Counted from the stretch's first letter, positions 53,289 to 63,587 are shown. The stretch: DNA of 64,000 bases from CAVZLD01 sp963776055 (GCA_963776055.1 CAVZLD010000008.1:186001-250000); one strand, 5' to 3'. Made by a program: numbers and translations. Notes: generated by a model from the sequence alone, not told the origin.

Positions 53289-53528
53289 TCAGGGAAGCTC
53301 TTCGTCGAGCGCTTCCAGGCGGTAAGCCTTCATCGCCGCGCCTTCGTTGGCGAGCTTGAACTCGGGACCTGCGGGGAAGTATTGCACGTCATCCGACAGG
53401 TAATAGGGGCTGGGTAACGTCATTCCGGCGACATCCACCTGGCAGCCGGTCGTCCCCACGCATCCGAGCGCCAGCAGGCCCAATGCCACCACGTTCGCCC
53501 ACCGGGATCGTGATCCGTTCCGTTTCAT
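53289..53528 (-). CDS. Small planctomycete-type lipoprotein
   Basis: This 79-residue protein has a Lys/Arg-rich start, a hydrophobic leader (VVALGLLALGCVG) and a lipobox TTGC. The mature part contains LPSPYYLSDDVQYFPAGPEF followed by KLANEGAAM, which I recall as a conserved signature of short planctomycete proteins of unknown function, often in several copies per genome. No other domain. It is alone on its strand next to the gene-free stretches. Confidence 0.75.
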   Translation of the reverse strand: MKRNGSRSRWANVVALGLLALGCVGTTGCQVDVAGMTLPSPYYLSDDVQYFPAGPEFKLANEGAAMKAYRLEALDEELP

Positions 53529-54114
53529 GTGACAGCACTCCCTCGCAAGATTGCTAGATTCGTTACGTCCGTTATCGACCGGAGAATCGGCAAACTTCAG
53601 TCGGCGTGCCCAACTTCCACGGCGTTGCTGCGTGTGCTGACGGACGGACGACGGCGCAGTGCAGGATCCAGGACGACGGGAGACCGGGCATCTCCCGTTT
53701 TCGGTTCACCTCCTGAGAAAAATCCGCCACGCTCGCGGCGGATAGGTGGCCCGTCATCGGTGGGGATCCAGACCACGCTTGCTCGTCGCCTCCCCCGAGA
53801 TGCTACCGCGTACCGATTGGTCAACATGCTGTATTTCGGGTTTTCTCGGCAACGAACGGAACTGTCATCAGCGGCGCAGTACTTCTCCAAGCCCATGACG
53901 GATCCGGTCTCAAGATGGCTCAGCGGAAAGTTCGTGTTGCCAGGGTGCATTCAGTATGATGGGGAAGGGTCCGCTGCGCCGGGAAACATGCGCGGTCACC
54001 GGCGGAAGTCCTATCCTTGAGGAGTTCTCGAGTCCTACCGGCGACATCGGCTGGCGCGAAGGCTCGACCGTGGCTCAACGGCGAACAGGGCAAGCAGCAG
54101 AGAGAGGCGAGGAA
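53529..54114. other. Gene-free spacer upstream of the CHAT gene
   Basis: Divergent spacer of 586 bases. It contains one terminator-like hairpin (53676-53701). A frame in phase with the CHAT gene extends back to 53956 but does not look protein-like. Confidence 0.5.
53676..53701 (+). terminator. Terminator-like hairpin in the CHAT leader region
   Basis: Arms ACGGGAGA (53676-53683) and TCTCCCGT (53691-53698) enclose a 7-base loop and run into TTTT (53698-53701). There is no plus-strand gene directly upstream, so it may be a leader attenuator or an incidental hairpin. Confidence 0.4.
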
Positions 54115-57105
54115 ATGCGCGGGTTCAGGTGGACAGGGGGGCGCGGTGGCGGGTTGCGCCTTGCGGTGGCGTGCTTGCTGGTCCTATCGCTGGCGGGGCC
54201 GTCCCCATGTTTGGGCCAAGCCCGCGAAGGTTCGGCCGTTCCGCGGGATGTGTATTTTCTAGCATTGCAATCGTTCTACGCGGGACAGTATCGCGATGCA
54301 CTCAAAGGATTTCAGAGTGCGGCCCGCAGCGGAATTCGCAGCAGCGCCGGGCGCTGGGTCGACTCGATCTGCTACTACGCAATGATCGGCGAGTGCTACT
54401 ATCACCTCGGCGATCTCGAGGCCGCTTTGCAGCAGCATGAAGCCGCACTGCGGATGACACTTGCGCACAAGGGTTGGATGAAGCGGCTGCAATTGCCTCC
54501 CGGTGTGCGGCCGGCACAACTGGCGGTGGGGCTCCCCTGGGGCCCGAGCACGCGTCCGTCGGTCCCGGGCCAGTTCCCCGAGACGGTGTTGAGTCTCCAG
54601 GGCACGAATACCGATCGTGTCGTGCGGCAGGGCGGCGTGTTATCGCCTCCCGAGCTGTACTCCGTCCGCGTGATCGAAATCATGCGCTGTACGGCCGTTT
54701 CGCTGCGGCGAAGACTCGAACTGCTGGGGCCGGTCGGCGAATCCACGCCGCTGACCGCGGAGGTGGTGCGCGGATTGTCTTCTGCTCCCGTTGTCGGCAA
54801 CCACTGGGCCAATACCCTGGCGAACATCCAATTGGCTCTGGCCAAAGCGTCCGCCGGTGACCGCCGCGAAGCGGCCGAGCTGCTGGGAAGATCCCTGGTC
54901 GTCGGTGGCCAATTGGATCATCCACTCACCGGTTTGGCCCTCCTGGAACTGGGGAAACTCCTGCTGGAGCAGCAAGAACTGGAGGCGGCCGGTCGCTGCT
55001 TTTACGACGCCACTTTTCCTGCTGCACTCTTCGGTCAAGCAGATGTGCTGGAGGAAGCTTTCGCACTGGCCACGCAGATCCATGTACGGACCGGTGGCGA
55101 GCAGCTCTTTCCACCGCTGGAGGTTGCAGCGGCCTGGGCGCAATCGAAAGGGCTCGACCGTGCCGCCGCATCGATCCTGCTCTCGGCTGGCGAAAATGTC
55201 CTCCTGCTGAATGCGACACGCGATGCCGACCGTTGGATACAGCGTGCCCGCCGAGCCATGGGACGCAGTGATCTGGCGGCCGGTCGGATCGGAGCGCGAA
55301 TGCAATACCTTCGCGCTCTGACCGCCTATCAATTGGGAAAAGCGTCGGTCGGTCGCAGCGCCTTGGCCGGCGCCATCAAGCAGCAGAATCGCTTGTCGCC
55401 GCGCCTGTTCCAGATTCGACTCGCCGACGATCTGTACCGGACACAGGCCGTTTCGCCCCGTGTGGCAGATCTGCTGTATTCGACCGTCCTGCGGGAACCC
55501 ACCGCGGATGACTGGAAGACGGACCCGTTCAACAACCTGTTGATCCAACTGGCCAATCTGCACGTCCCGTACGAGCATTGGCTGGAGGTAGCCGTCGAGC
55601 GGCGCGATATGGCGAAATTGGTGTTCGTCAGCGAGATGGTCCGCCGACAAAAATTCTTTCGCGAGCTGCCATGGGGCGGCCGATTGCTCGGCTTGCGGTG
55701 GGTGCTGGAAGCCGACCCGGCCGTGCTGGATGAAGCTTCGCGCCTGCAGCGAGAAGACTTGCTTGCCCGGTTTCCGCAGCTGAGCGAATTGTCGCGCAGC
55801 GTAGATCAAACCAAGCAAGCCTGGCGCCGTTTACCGGCGGACTCCGAAAACCCGGAGCAGGTGCGCGAAAGTATTCGACTCGCCCAACAGCTGGCTGCCG
55901 ATAGTCAGCAACAGGAACAGATACTGGCCGAGATCGCTTTGCGACCCGAAGCGGCCACGCGACTGTTCCCGCCCTTGCTCGGATTAGAACAACTGCAGGC
56001 ACGATTGCAGCCGGGCCAAACCCTTCTCGGTTTTGCTACGACCGGCTCACAGGTCCACGCGCTGCTGATCACCGCCGGCCAACGATACGAATCCTGGCCG
56101 CTGGAAGATCTGCCGCAGTTTCGGCGCGGGATCGTCGAACTGGTACGCCAGATCGGCAACTACGAGCGCGGTCAGGTGCTCAACGCCGCCCTGTTGACCG
56201 ACGAGCAATGGAAAGACTCCGCAGCGGCCGTCTTTCAGCCGTTGGCCGAAAAGCTGACGCCGGAAGTCCTCCGGGAAACGCGGGAATTAATCATCGTTCC
56301 CGACGGTTTTCTCTGGTACCTGCCCTTCGAGTTGCTGCAGGTTCCCACCGCGCGCGGCCGACAGGCTTTGATCGAATTGATGCCGATCCGCTACGCACCG
56401 ACCCTCGGCCTTGCGGTGACCGATCCGCGACCCCCGGTCCGTGGCGGTATTACCGCGATCGTGGCCGGAAGGTTGTTCGGGCCCGAGACCGATCCGATTG
56501 TGGCCACGCTCGCCCAGGAACTGCAACAACTGCGACCAAAATCGATCTTTCTGGAAGCACCGTTGCCCATTCCCTCGAGCGTCATGGCGGGCAACTGGGA
56601 CGCACTGATCGTCTTGGACGACTTGGATGACGTCGCGAAATCCCCGCTGGACTGGGCACCGGCTGCCATCGACCGCGGCCGGCCCAACAGTTCGCTGCGC
56701 GAGTGGCTGGAGTTGCCTTGGGAAGGTCCACGGCAATTGATCCTGCCCGGATTCCCCACCGCCGTTGAGAGCGCGCTCCGGCGAAACACGAACGGCGACG
56801 AAATCTTTCTCTCGGTGTGTGGGCTGATGGCCAGTGGTACGCGCAGCGTTCTGCTCAGCCGATGGCGGAGTGGAGGACGGACCAGTCTGGAGATGATCCG
56901 CGAGTTCTTGCAGGAACTGCCACGCGAAACGCCCGCGGCGGCTTGGCAGCGGGCGATCCTGCTGGCACGCTCGGCCCAGTTGGATCCCACCGCCGAACCG
57001 CGGCTGAAGGGCGTCACGGAAGGGCAACTACCGTCAGCGGATCACCCGTTCTTCTGGGGTGGTTACCTGTTGATCGACGCCAGTTCGCCACCCGCCGATC
57101 GCTGA
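54115..57105 (+). CDS. TPR/CHAT domain protein
   Basis: This 996-residue protein has a leader (LAVACLLVLSLAGPSPCLGQ). TPR-type helical repeats follow from about residue 45 (FLALQSFYAGQYRDALKGFQ and MIGECYYHLGDLEAALQQHE), then a long helical region and a C-terminal CHAT domain (about 640-990). LIIVPDGFLWYLPFELL and LMPIRYAPTLGLAV are typical CHAT. The catalytic Cys is in EIFLSVCGLMASGTRSVLLS. The caspase-type His, usually in an H-x-A-T-H-G strand, seems replaced by DALIVLDDLDD, so the protease may be inactive or use another His. ATG 54115 has GAGGAA upstream. The leader places it outside the cytoplasm. Partner unknown. Confidence 0.85.
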   Translation: MRGFRWTGGRGGGLRLAVACLLVLSLAGPSPCLGQAREGSAVPRDVYFLALQSFYAGQYRDALKGFQSAARSGIRSSAGRWVDSICYYAMIGECYYHLGDLEAALQQHEAALRMTLAHKGWMKRLQLPPGVRPAQLAVGLPWGPSTRPSVPGQFPETVLSLQGTNTDRVVRQGGVLSPPELYSVRVIEIMRCTAVSLRRRLELLGPVGESTPLTAEVVRGLSSAPVVGNHWANTLANIQLALAKASAGDRREAAELLGRSLVVGGQLDHPLTGLALLELGKLLLEQQELEAAGRCFYDATFPAALFGQADVLEEAFALATQIHVRTGGEQLFPPLEVAAAWAQSKGLDRAAASILLSAGENVLLLNATRDADRWIQRARRAMGRSDLAAGRIGARMQYLRALTAYQLGKASVGRSALAGAIKQQNRLSPRLFQIRLADDLYRTQAVSPRVADLLYSTVLREPTADDWKTDPFNNLLIQLANLHVPYEHWLEVAVERRDMAKLVFVSEMVRRQKFFRELPWGGRLLGLRWVLEADPAVLDEASRLQREDLLARFPQLSELSRSVDQTKQAWRRLPADSENPEQVRESIRLAQQLAADSQQQEQILAEIALRPEAATRLFPPLLGLEQLQARLQPGQTLLGFATTGSQVHALLITAGQRYESWPLEDLPQFRRGIVELVRQIGNYERGQVLNAALLTDEQWKDSAAAVFQPLAEKLTPEVLRETRELIIVPDGFLWYLPFELLQVPTARGRQALIELMPIRYAPTLGLAVTDPRPPVRGGITAIVAGRLFGPETDPIVATLAQELQQLRPKSIFLEAPLPIPSSVMAGNWDALIVLDDLDDVAKSPLDWAPAAIDRGRPNSSLREWLELPWEGPRQLILPGFPTAVESALRRNTNGDEIFLSVCGLMASGTRSVLLSRWRSGGRTSLEMIREFLQELPRETPAAAWQRAILLARSAQLDPTAEPRLKGVTEGQLPSADHPFFWGGYLLIDASSPPADR

Positions 57106-57291
57106 AGGTGGCAGTCGCAACAGTGGTCGTGAGTTCTGCAGCGTGCAGCACTTCCCTGTGGCGTTCCGGCGCCCTTTCTGCTCCGAAGAAACGCCGCCAC
57201 GAACGCTACATGTCCCTGCGACTCGCACGAACCTGAGTGTGCGCGCCAGGGGAGGATTCTGCCGATCCATCCCCTGACACGATGCTCTGGC
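57106..57291. other. Spacer between convergent genes
   Basis: This short spacer contains repeat copy C. No terminator with a T-run is evident. Confidence 0.45.
57161..57235. repeat. Dispersed ~73-bp repeat, copy C
   Basis: It aligns gap-free with copies A and B (GTGGCGTTCCGGCGCCCTTT at its start, CGAACGCTACATG in the middle). All three copies lie at the edges of genes. Confidence 0.65.
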
Positions 57292-58608
57292 CTATTTTGC
57301 GATACAGAATAACTTGCTGGACGTGCGAATCAGTAGCCGACCGTGAGCGGCCGCGATCGACGATCGGACCGGATCATCGTCGGTCGGCGTTTCCATCGAG
57401 ACCTCGTGCAGCAGCTTGCCGTCTGTTGCGTCGATAACGGCGACCGTTCCCAGGAAATTGATCAGGTAGATCCTGCCGTCAGCGGCCAGGGGCGACGCTT
57501 CGTATTTGGCGTCGCCGGGAGTCCGCACGGTCCATTTCACTTTTCCCGTTTGTGGTTCCACGCGGGAAAGCGATTTGCGAACGTCACTGAGCACGAAGAA
57601 ATCACCATCGTAGAACGCGGGCGTAGGAACGTCGGCCGACACTTCACGCTCGTCATCGCTGACCCATGCCAGGATACTATCATCGAGTACTCCCGTTCCG
57701 CCCGTGCGCACTGCGTAGATCGGCGACCGCTTCGGCGCGCAGGCCAGAATGATCCCGTCGCCCGACACGGGAGAGGGCACTAAACGCCAATGTGGAACAC
57801 GATCGGGATTCCAAGTGCCCCACCGCCACAATTCCTGGCCGGTCTGCGGGTCGTGGCCGGTCAGCGCATCTCCGCCATTGACCAGGATCTCCTCTCGCTC
57901 GGTGCCGATCAGCGGGATTGGCGTCGTAAACGACTCGCGCGATTCCATGCGGGCTTTACTGGGACGTATCTGCCGCCAGATCGTCTTTCCGTTCGCTGGA
58001 TCGACGGCCAGCAGGTACGATTCGTTTTCGCGATCACGGAATCCGCGACCGTCGACCGGCACGTCGCGCTGCAAAACCTGCAAATACAGTTTGCCATCGT
58101 ACAGCAACGGAGAGCTGCTGAAGGTCCACAAGAATGCGAAGGTCCCGTAGTCCTCCTGAAGATTACGCGACCAGCGCTTCTCTCCATGGAAATCGAAGTT
58201 GATCAATTCGCCGTTGCTGTAGAAGAACGTGACTGTCTTGCCGTCCGTCACCGGAGAGGGCGCCGCAAAGTTGCTCCGCGAATCTCGACGAATCCCCTGG
58301 GCGAGATCCTGCTGCCACTTCTTCTGTCCGGTCTGTAGATCAAAGCACATCGCCACCAGACGATCTCGTTTCGGATCGGAGCTGGAGATGAAAACATGAT
58401 CCTGCCAGACGATCGGTGTGGCCGCACCCGCTCCGGGTAGATCCACACTCCACGCCACATTTTCGGTCATCGACCAACTTTCCGGCAATCCGGTTTCTTC
58501 CGTCGAGCCGTTGAAGAATGGCCCTCGCCATTGAGGCCATTCGGCGGCGGTCACATGCCCTGCCAGAAGGAGCAAACCGATCAGACAATTGGTGCAGTTG
58601 TTTTTCAT
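57292..58608 (-). CDS. Secreted PQQ-like beta-propeller protein
   Basis: This 438-residue protein has a leader (CLIGLLLLAGHVTAA) followed by AEWPQWRGPFFNGSTEETG, the usual opening of planctomycete PQQ-binding-like propellers. Blade repeats such as VAMCFDLQTGQKKWQQDL, LLAVDPANGKTIWRQIRP and SRVEPQTGKVKWTV occur about every 45-60 residues. It probably functions outside the cytoplasmic membrane as a binding scaffold; no dehydrogenase residues can be assigned. ATG 58608 begins the leader; the frame extends back to 58785. It is 151 bases downstream of the GH2 gene on the same strand and may be cotranscribed with it. Confidence 0.85.
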   Translation of the reverse strand: MKNNCTNCLIGLLLLAGHVTAAEWPQWRGPFFNGSTEETGLPESWSMTENVAWSVDLPGAGAATPIVWQDHVFISSSDPKRDRLVAMCFDLQTGQKKWQQDLAQGIRRDSRSNFAAPSPVTDGKTVTFFYSNGELINFDFHGEKRWSRNLQEDYGTFAFLWTFSSSPLLYDGKLYLQVLQRDVPVDGRGFRDRENESYLLAVDPANGKTIWRQIRPSKARMESRESFTTPIPLIGTEREEILVNGGDALTGHDPQTGQELWRWGTWNPDRVPHWRLVPSPVSGDGIILACAPKRSPIYAVRTGGTGVLDDSILAWVSDDEREVSADVPTPAFYDGDFFVLSDVRKSLSRVEPQTGKVKWTVRTPGDAKYEASPLAADGRIYLINFLGTVAVIDATDGKLLHEVSMETPTDDDPVRSSIAAAHGRLLIRTSSKLFCIAK

Positions 58609-58759
58609 GGAGGACCTTTCGCGTGGCGATGCTGCCGGCTGGCAAACTGTGTGTTGGTGCTGTTCGTCGGGGGCGTCGTCGACGCCTGAGTCGGCGGTGT
58701 TCATCCAAGACGAAGGAACTTTCCGTCGGATCTGGCCCCCTCGCTCCGATCGAATTCGT

Positions 58760-60580
58760 TTACGGCGTCTGGTAGAACGCGGCATGGATCTTGGAGACGT
58801 GTTCCGGATCGAACTTGATGACTTTGCGGTCGTAGGTCATCAACCCATTGACTTCTCCTTCGACGTCGGTCGTTTGCGTATAGATCGCGGCGGCCAGGCC
58901 GCGGCCGATCATCGGCTGTAACTTGACCATCAACTGATCGTAATTCGTGCGCAAGGTTTCCAATTCCTCGTAGGTCCGATACCCCCAGTTGCGTTTGTTC
59001 CACCAGAGGTGACCCTCCATCGGAAGTCCAAGGCCGCCGAATTCGCCCAGTACGACGGCTCGTCGCTCTTCCGGTTCGGGCATGGCGGGACCAGGATAAC
59101 TGTGAATGTCGTAGATGTCGCCGGTGCCACGATCGGTCCAACCGCTGGGTCCGTCTACGAGTCGCGTCGGATCGTACTGTGCGGTCCAGGCAAGGATGTT
59201 GTCTGTTTCGAACTGTCCCCAGCCTTCGTTGAATGGCACCCAGATGACAATCGACGGATGATTGTAGTGGGTGTCGATCAACGCTTTGAACTCGCGGCGA
59301 TAGTTTTCGGCCGACTCGGCGCTACGTTGCAGATCGGCGTCCTCGCGGCCGATATGGCGATCGCCGTTGGGCATGTCCTGCCAGACCAACAAACCCAGCT
59401 TGTCGCACCAATAGTACCACCGGTCCGGCTCAACTTTGACATGTTTTCGACAGGCGTTGAATCCTAGCTTTTTGGTGACCTCAATATCGTACCGCAGCGC
59501 TTCGTCGGTCGGCGCGGTATAAAGCCCGTCCGGCCACCACCCTTGGTCGAGCGGTCCGAACTGAAACAGCGGTTGGTTGTTCAGGAACAACCGGGGAATT
59601 CCGGCTTCGTCCTTCCGCACTTCGATCTTCCGCATGCCAAAGTAGCTGCGGACTTGGTCGGTGACCTGATCGTTCAGCTCGAGTTTGGCATGCAGGTCGT
59701 ACAGAAACGGTTCGTTTGGTGACCAGAGTTTGGCATCCTCGACCTGCAAGAGTACCTGAGGCTGCGCGGCTTCGTCGCTCGGCTGGATCGTAATCGATCC
59801 TTCCGAGACCGTCTCATTTCCATCGCGGACGGTCAGGGTCAGTGTGGCGGATTTCGTTGAGGGCAGCGTGAGCATCGCGTCGATCTGGATCGCTTGCTTG
59901 TCGACGTCCGGCGTGAGTTTCAACGATTCGATCCGCGCCGCGGGGACCGGTTCGAGCCAGACGGTCCGCCAGATGCCGGTCACCGACGTATACCAGATGC
60001 CTTTCGGCTCAATGACCTGTTTGCCGCGCGGTTGAAAGCCCTCATTCGCGGGATCCCAGACACGGACGACGAGCTCTTGCGGGCCTTCGTCGCGAATTGC
60101 GTCGGTGATGTCGAACGTGAAGGCATCATAGCCGCCTTGATGTTCTCCCACAGGTTGTTGGTTAACCCAGACCTTGGCCCGCCAGTCGACCGCTCCAAAA
60201 TGCAATCGCAGTCGCTCACCCTCGTCCAGAGCCGGGGCCGAAAAGGTGCGGCGGTACCACAGGTTCTGGTTGGGGCCGACCGGTTGCATCACACCGCTGA
60301 GGGCCGATTCGGCGGCGAAGGGAACGAGAATCGGGCCATCGAAAGCGTTCGGTTGGGCTTCCTCGGCGGGGCGGATCGCGTACTCCCACAAGCCGTTGAG
60401 ATTCTGCCAGGCCTCGCGGACGAACTGGGGACGCGGGTATTCCGGCAATGCTTGCGTGGGGGAGACTTCGGCCGCCCATCGGGTCATTAAAGGGGCTTGG
60501 GCCGGTTGCCACTCTGCGCTGATGGTGGTGCAGCAGAGCAATGGCAGGGCGACGAGCGTCAGGAGGGTGAGTCGCAACAT
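58760..60580 (-). CDS. Glycoside hydrolase family 2 protein, secreted
   Basis: This 606-residue protein has a leader (LLTLVALPLLCCTTISA). A sugar-binding jelly-roll domain (about 45-215), an immunoglobulin-like domain (to about 310) and a TIM barrel follow. Catalytic Glu candidates are present: acid/base in VIWVPFNEGWGQ and nucleophile in AVVLGEFGGLGLP. GH2 enzymes are exo-acting beta-galactosidases, beta-mannosidases or beta-glucuronidases; specificity cannot be read here. It acts outside the cytoplasm. It is next to a PQQ protein and a cupin, perhaps a small polysaccharide-use cluster. Confidence 0.88.
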   Translation of the reverse strand: MLRLTLLTLVALPLLCCTTISAEWQPAQAPLMTRWAAEVSPTQALPEYPRPQFVREAWQNLNGLWEYAIRPAEEAQPNAFDGPILVPFAAESALSGVMQPVGPNQNLWYRRTFSAPALDEGERLRLHFGAVDWRAKVWVNQQPVGEHQGGYDAFTFDITDAIRDEGPQELVVRVWDPANEGFQPRGKQVIEPKGIWYTSVTGIWRTVWLEPVPAARIESLKLTPDVDKQAIQIDAMLTLPSTKSATLTLTVRDGNETVSEGSITIQPSDEAAQPQVLLQVEDAKLWSPNEPFLYDLHAKLELNDQVTDQVRSYFGMRKIEVRKDEAGIPRLFLNNQPLFQFGPLDQGWWPDGLYTAPTDEALRYDIEVTKKLGFNACRKHVKVEPDRWYYWCDKLGLLVWQDMPNGDRHIGREDADLQRSAESAENYRREFKALIDTHYNHPSIVIWVPFNEGWGQFETDNILAWTAQYDPTRLVDGPSGWTDRGTGDIYDIHSYPGPAMPEPEERRAVVLGEFGGLGLPMEGHLWWNKRNWGYRTYEELETLRTNYDQLMVKLQPMIGRGLAAAIYTQTTDVEGEVNGLMTYDRKVIKFDPEHVSKIHAAFYQTP

Positions 60581-60635
60581 GGCATGATTTCTCGCGATGG
60601 GTTTCGGGGAAAGCTGGAAGTGGCATCAGCGTGGC

Positions 60636-61022
60636 TCAGTCTTCGACCAGCACGGTTTTGCCATTTTGCCCGAGAGAGATTCCGACGACAACGTACTCAA
60701 CGTCTTCCATACCGGTATTTCGCATCGAGTGCACTTCTCGGGGTGCCACGATCAGGGCGTCTCCGGGGCCCAGAGCCGTGCAGGACTGCTCGACTCGCAT
60801 TTCCGCCTGCCCTTGGACCAGAATGAAGATTTCTTCCATGTCTTCGTGGTAGTGCGTACGGAACGAAGATCCGACGGGCAAACGGGCCCAGTTGATCATT
60901 TGCACGCGCCCGTCCAAGAGCTCCTTTCGTGTCGCCAGCACTCTTTTCAGAACGCCTGGTTTCTGAGGGTCTTCGTGGGACGCAGCGATGAATTCTGCCT
61001 CCGTCGATGGTATCAGTCGCAT
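60636..61022 (-). CDS. Cupin domain protein
   Basis: This 128-residue protein has a single cupin barrel: metal-binding motif 1 FRTHYHEDMEEIFILVQGQAE (two His, one Glu) and motif 2 GDALIVAPREVHSMRNTG (one His). With all four ligands it should bind a divalent metal. Such small cupins are isomerases, dioxygenases or sugar-related enzymes. ATG 61022 has GAGGGG just upstream. It precedes the GH2 gene in the same direction with a 55-base gap, so they are probably cotranscribed. Confidence 0.85.
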   Translation of the reverse strand: MRLIPSTEAEFIAASHEDPQKPGVLKRVLATRKELLDGRVQMINWARLPVGSSFRTHYHEDMEEIFILVQGQAEMRVEQSCTALGPGDALIVAPREVHSMRNTGMEDVEYVVVGISLGQNGKTVLVED

Positions 61023-61706
61023 CACGGCCCCTCTCACGTCGTGGAAATCTTGTCTTCAACCGGCCATCAGGATAACCGCGGTCAGTGGGCCCCTTCAAGC
61101 ATTCACAAGCATGAACGCTGATCACTTCGAATTCGAACTTCCGTACCCGGTTTCGCAAGATCGGACCACTTGGGACGAATAACCAGGGACATCGTTCGTT
61201 GGAAAAGATCTGCGGCTCATGATCTGGTGAGTGGTCGCCCGGATGAATTATTCGTCCTCGGCTGCTCGCCCAAGCGATTTCTTGGCCGTAGGTGCTCACT
61301 CCGGCTTCTGTCGGGATCCTGCCATCCGTAGAAACTAGGGCTCGCTCGCATCGGCTGATGGGAGCGGTGACTTACGCCTCACAAGAGCATCGCCCTACCG
61401 CTGAAAAAGGACCGGCCGAGCTGATCGCGTCCGGCCTGATATAGGCAATGCCTTGAAAAATCGCTTCACCGATGTCGCAACCGTCGCGCGTTGCGGCGTC
61501 TTTGTGCCGGCCGATAGGAGAATCCAGGCTCGCATGACGGTCCGAGGGGCTGTGTTGTTTGACTTGCGGTGACGCCTGCTGGATAATCTTTCGTTACATT
61601 CGATCGGATTCTATGTGCCGGCTGTTTCTCGGTTCGTTGTGTCCCTTCCGCGAACCGTCGGCTGGTTTTTCGGTAATCGCTCCGTTGAATGGGGAGGACC
61701 TCAGAA
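61023..61706. other. Gene-free spacer between divergent genes
   Basis: This 684-base stretch lies between the cupin and the substrate-binding/OmpA gene. It holds a good promoter at 61559-61587. Elsewhere I see no gene-like frame, RNA gene or member of the repeat families. Confidence 0.5.
61559..61587 (+). promoter_or_regulatory. Sigma70-type promoter for the substrate-binding/OmpA-VWA operon
   Basis: TTGACT (61559-61564) and GATAAT (61582-61587) are 17 bases apart, the optimal spacing. The predicted start near 61594 gives a leader of about 113 bases before ATG 61707, which has GGGGAGGACC upstream. Confidence 0.7.
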
Positions 61707-63579
61707 ATGCGACGTGGGACAAATCAATTGCCAGGACGAGCGAACCGAAGCACCAGCGTATGTCTGCTGCTGGCCGTCCTGCTGGTGGCCGTATCGCACG
61801 GTCAAGCGCAAGAGCAGTTCACGCAACTTCTGGGACCGGTCGAGGTGAAACCGGTCGCGGACGCTGCGGAATGGGAGGTGCCGTTCATCACCTGGGGCGG
61901 CGACGTGGCGACTTTCCTGGCCAATGGCGGACTGGAGACGACGCCCGAGTTCCCCGTACGGCAAGCTGGGCTTGAAGATCAAACTCGTGCCGGGAGATGA
62001 TTTTCTGGGTCAGGTTCGAAACTACCTGTCCGGCCAGACGCCTTTCCTGCGCGGCACGATGCGCATGATGGGGCAGGCGAGCGAGGCCTTGGGAAAAGAC
62101 CCGCGAACGAAACCGGTGGTCGTGCTGCAATTGTCCTGGAGTGCCGGGGACCACATCGTCGCTCGAGAGAAACTGAAGACACTGAACGACCTGCGGAATG
62201 AGAGCCAGAAGGTTCGCATTGCCTGTCAGCAGGGCGGGCCGCATGTCGGCTTGCTGTACGATTCGCTCGATGCCGCCAAGATCAATCGGAACGAAGTCGA
62301 AATCGTGTGGGTGAAGGATTTGACCGGACCGGAGGGACCTGCCGAGACATTTCGGAAAGATGAAACAATTGACGCTTGCTGTGTGATTACGCCCGATATG
62401 ATCGGTTTGACCGGGGGCTATGAGAGTACCGGGTCGGGCGCCGAGGGGACCGTCAAGGGCGCCCACGTGCTGAACTCGACCCGTGACATGTCGCGGTCGA
62501 TCGCGGACGTCTATGCCGTTCGCGCCGATTGGCTGCAATCGCACCGCGAAGAAGTACAGAAGTTCGTTGCAGGGTACCTGGGAGCGACCGAAAAAGTGGT
62601 GGCGCTGCGTAAGGAATTTGAACAATCCCAACGTATGACCGACGAGTATCGCAACCTGCTGACCATGTCGCAGGAGATCTTCGGTGAAGAGGTGCTCCCG
62701 ACGCTGGAAGTCGATGCACACGGGCTGTTGCTGGATTGTGCCTTCGTTGGATTACCCGGCCAATTGGCTTTCTTTGAAGACCGAGGCAATCTGAGTGGGT
62801 TCGAGCCGAAGATGGCGTCGGCCCTGGATTTGGCCGTTGGCTGGAAGTATGCCAACTTTCGAAGTGGATTCGATAAGCCCGGCTGGGATTACCGAAAGGT
62901 CGCCGAAGATGCCGGTGTCGAATTCCAAGAGCCAAAACGGGAAGGCGCGGTGGAAGTCGCCGAGGGCGGGCTGTTTCCCGGAAGTGACGTGCTCGATGAT
63001 CGCACGATTGTCAGCTTCACCATCAACTTCGATCCCAATCAGTCCGATTTCTCCGCCGATACCTACGGAGCGGACTTCAACCGGGCTATTCAATCCGCCT
63101 CGACCTTCGGCAATGCCGTGATCGTCATCCGCGGACACGCGGATCCGACCAAGGCCCTGATGGACATGATCAAGGCGGGAATTGAAAAACGGATCATCAA
63201 GCGAACCGGACAGAAGGGCAACTATCGCTACTTCGTCAACGGCAAGCCGATCGACCTGGAGCAAACGGAGACAATCGTCAAATTGATCCAATCCGGGGCG
63301 TTTGAATCGCCGAGCTATAAGCCGCGGGATACCGTGCAGGCCGCTCTGAATCTGTCGCTGGCTCGTGCGGAAGCGGTGAAGAAATCGCTGGTTGATTTCG
63401 CGAAGGCGCAACAGGTCAATCTGGATGCCACCCAGCTGCAACCGACGGGCGCCGGGATCGCCGAACCACTGATTCCGAAACCAGAAAGCCTGGCCGAGGC
63501 GCGGGAGAACATGCGCGTGGAGTTTCGCATCGTTCGGGTTCCGGCCGAGGCACTTCAAGAATCCGACTTCGAATTCTGA
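61707..63579 (+). CDS. ABC-type substrate-binding protein fused to an OmpA-like domain, frameshifted
   Basis: This protein of about 623 residues starts at ATG 61707 and has a leader (LLLAVLLVAVSHGQA). Residues ~40-370 look like a nitrate/taurine-type periplasmic binding protein (VPFITWGGDVATFLANGGLE, DHIVAREKLKTLNDLRN, VDVYAVRADWLQSHREEV-like segments). The C-terminal ~180 residues contain VSFTINFDPNQSDFSADTYG, VIVIRGHADP and LNLSLARAEAVKKSL, as in OmpA domains that bind peptidoglycan, with an insertion after GHADP. The frame breaks near 61950 (GAGTTCCCC, one T too many); correction gives TTPESPYGKLGLKIKLV. It heads an operon with a VWA protein, suggesting an envelope-anchored binding complex. 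Confidence 0.75.
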
Positions 63580-63587
63580 GGATCACC

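Noticed and set aside
53956..54114. Upstream extension of the CHAT protein from 53956
   Set aside because: It places 53 residues before an obvious secretion leader; the ATG at 54115 has a good ribosome site.
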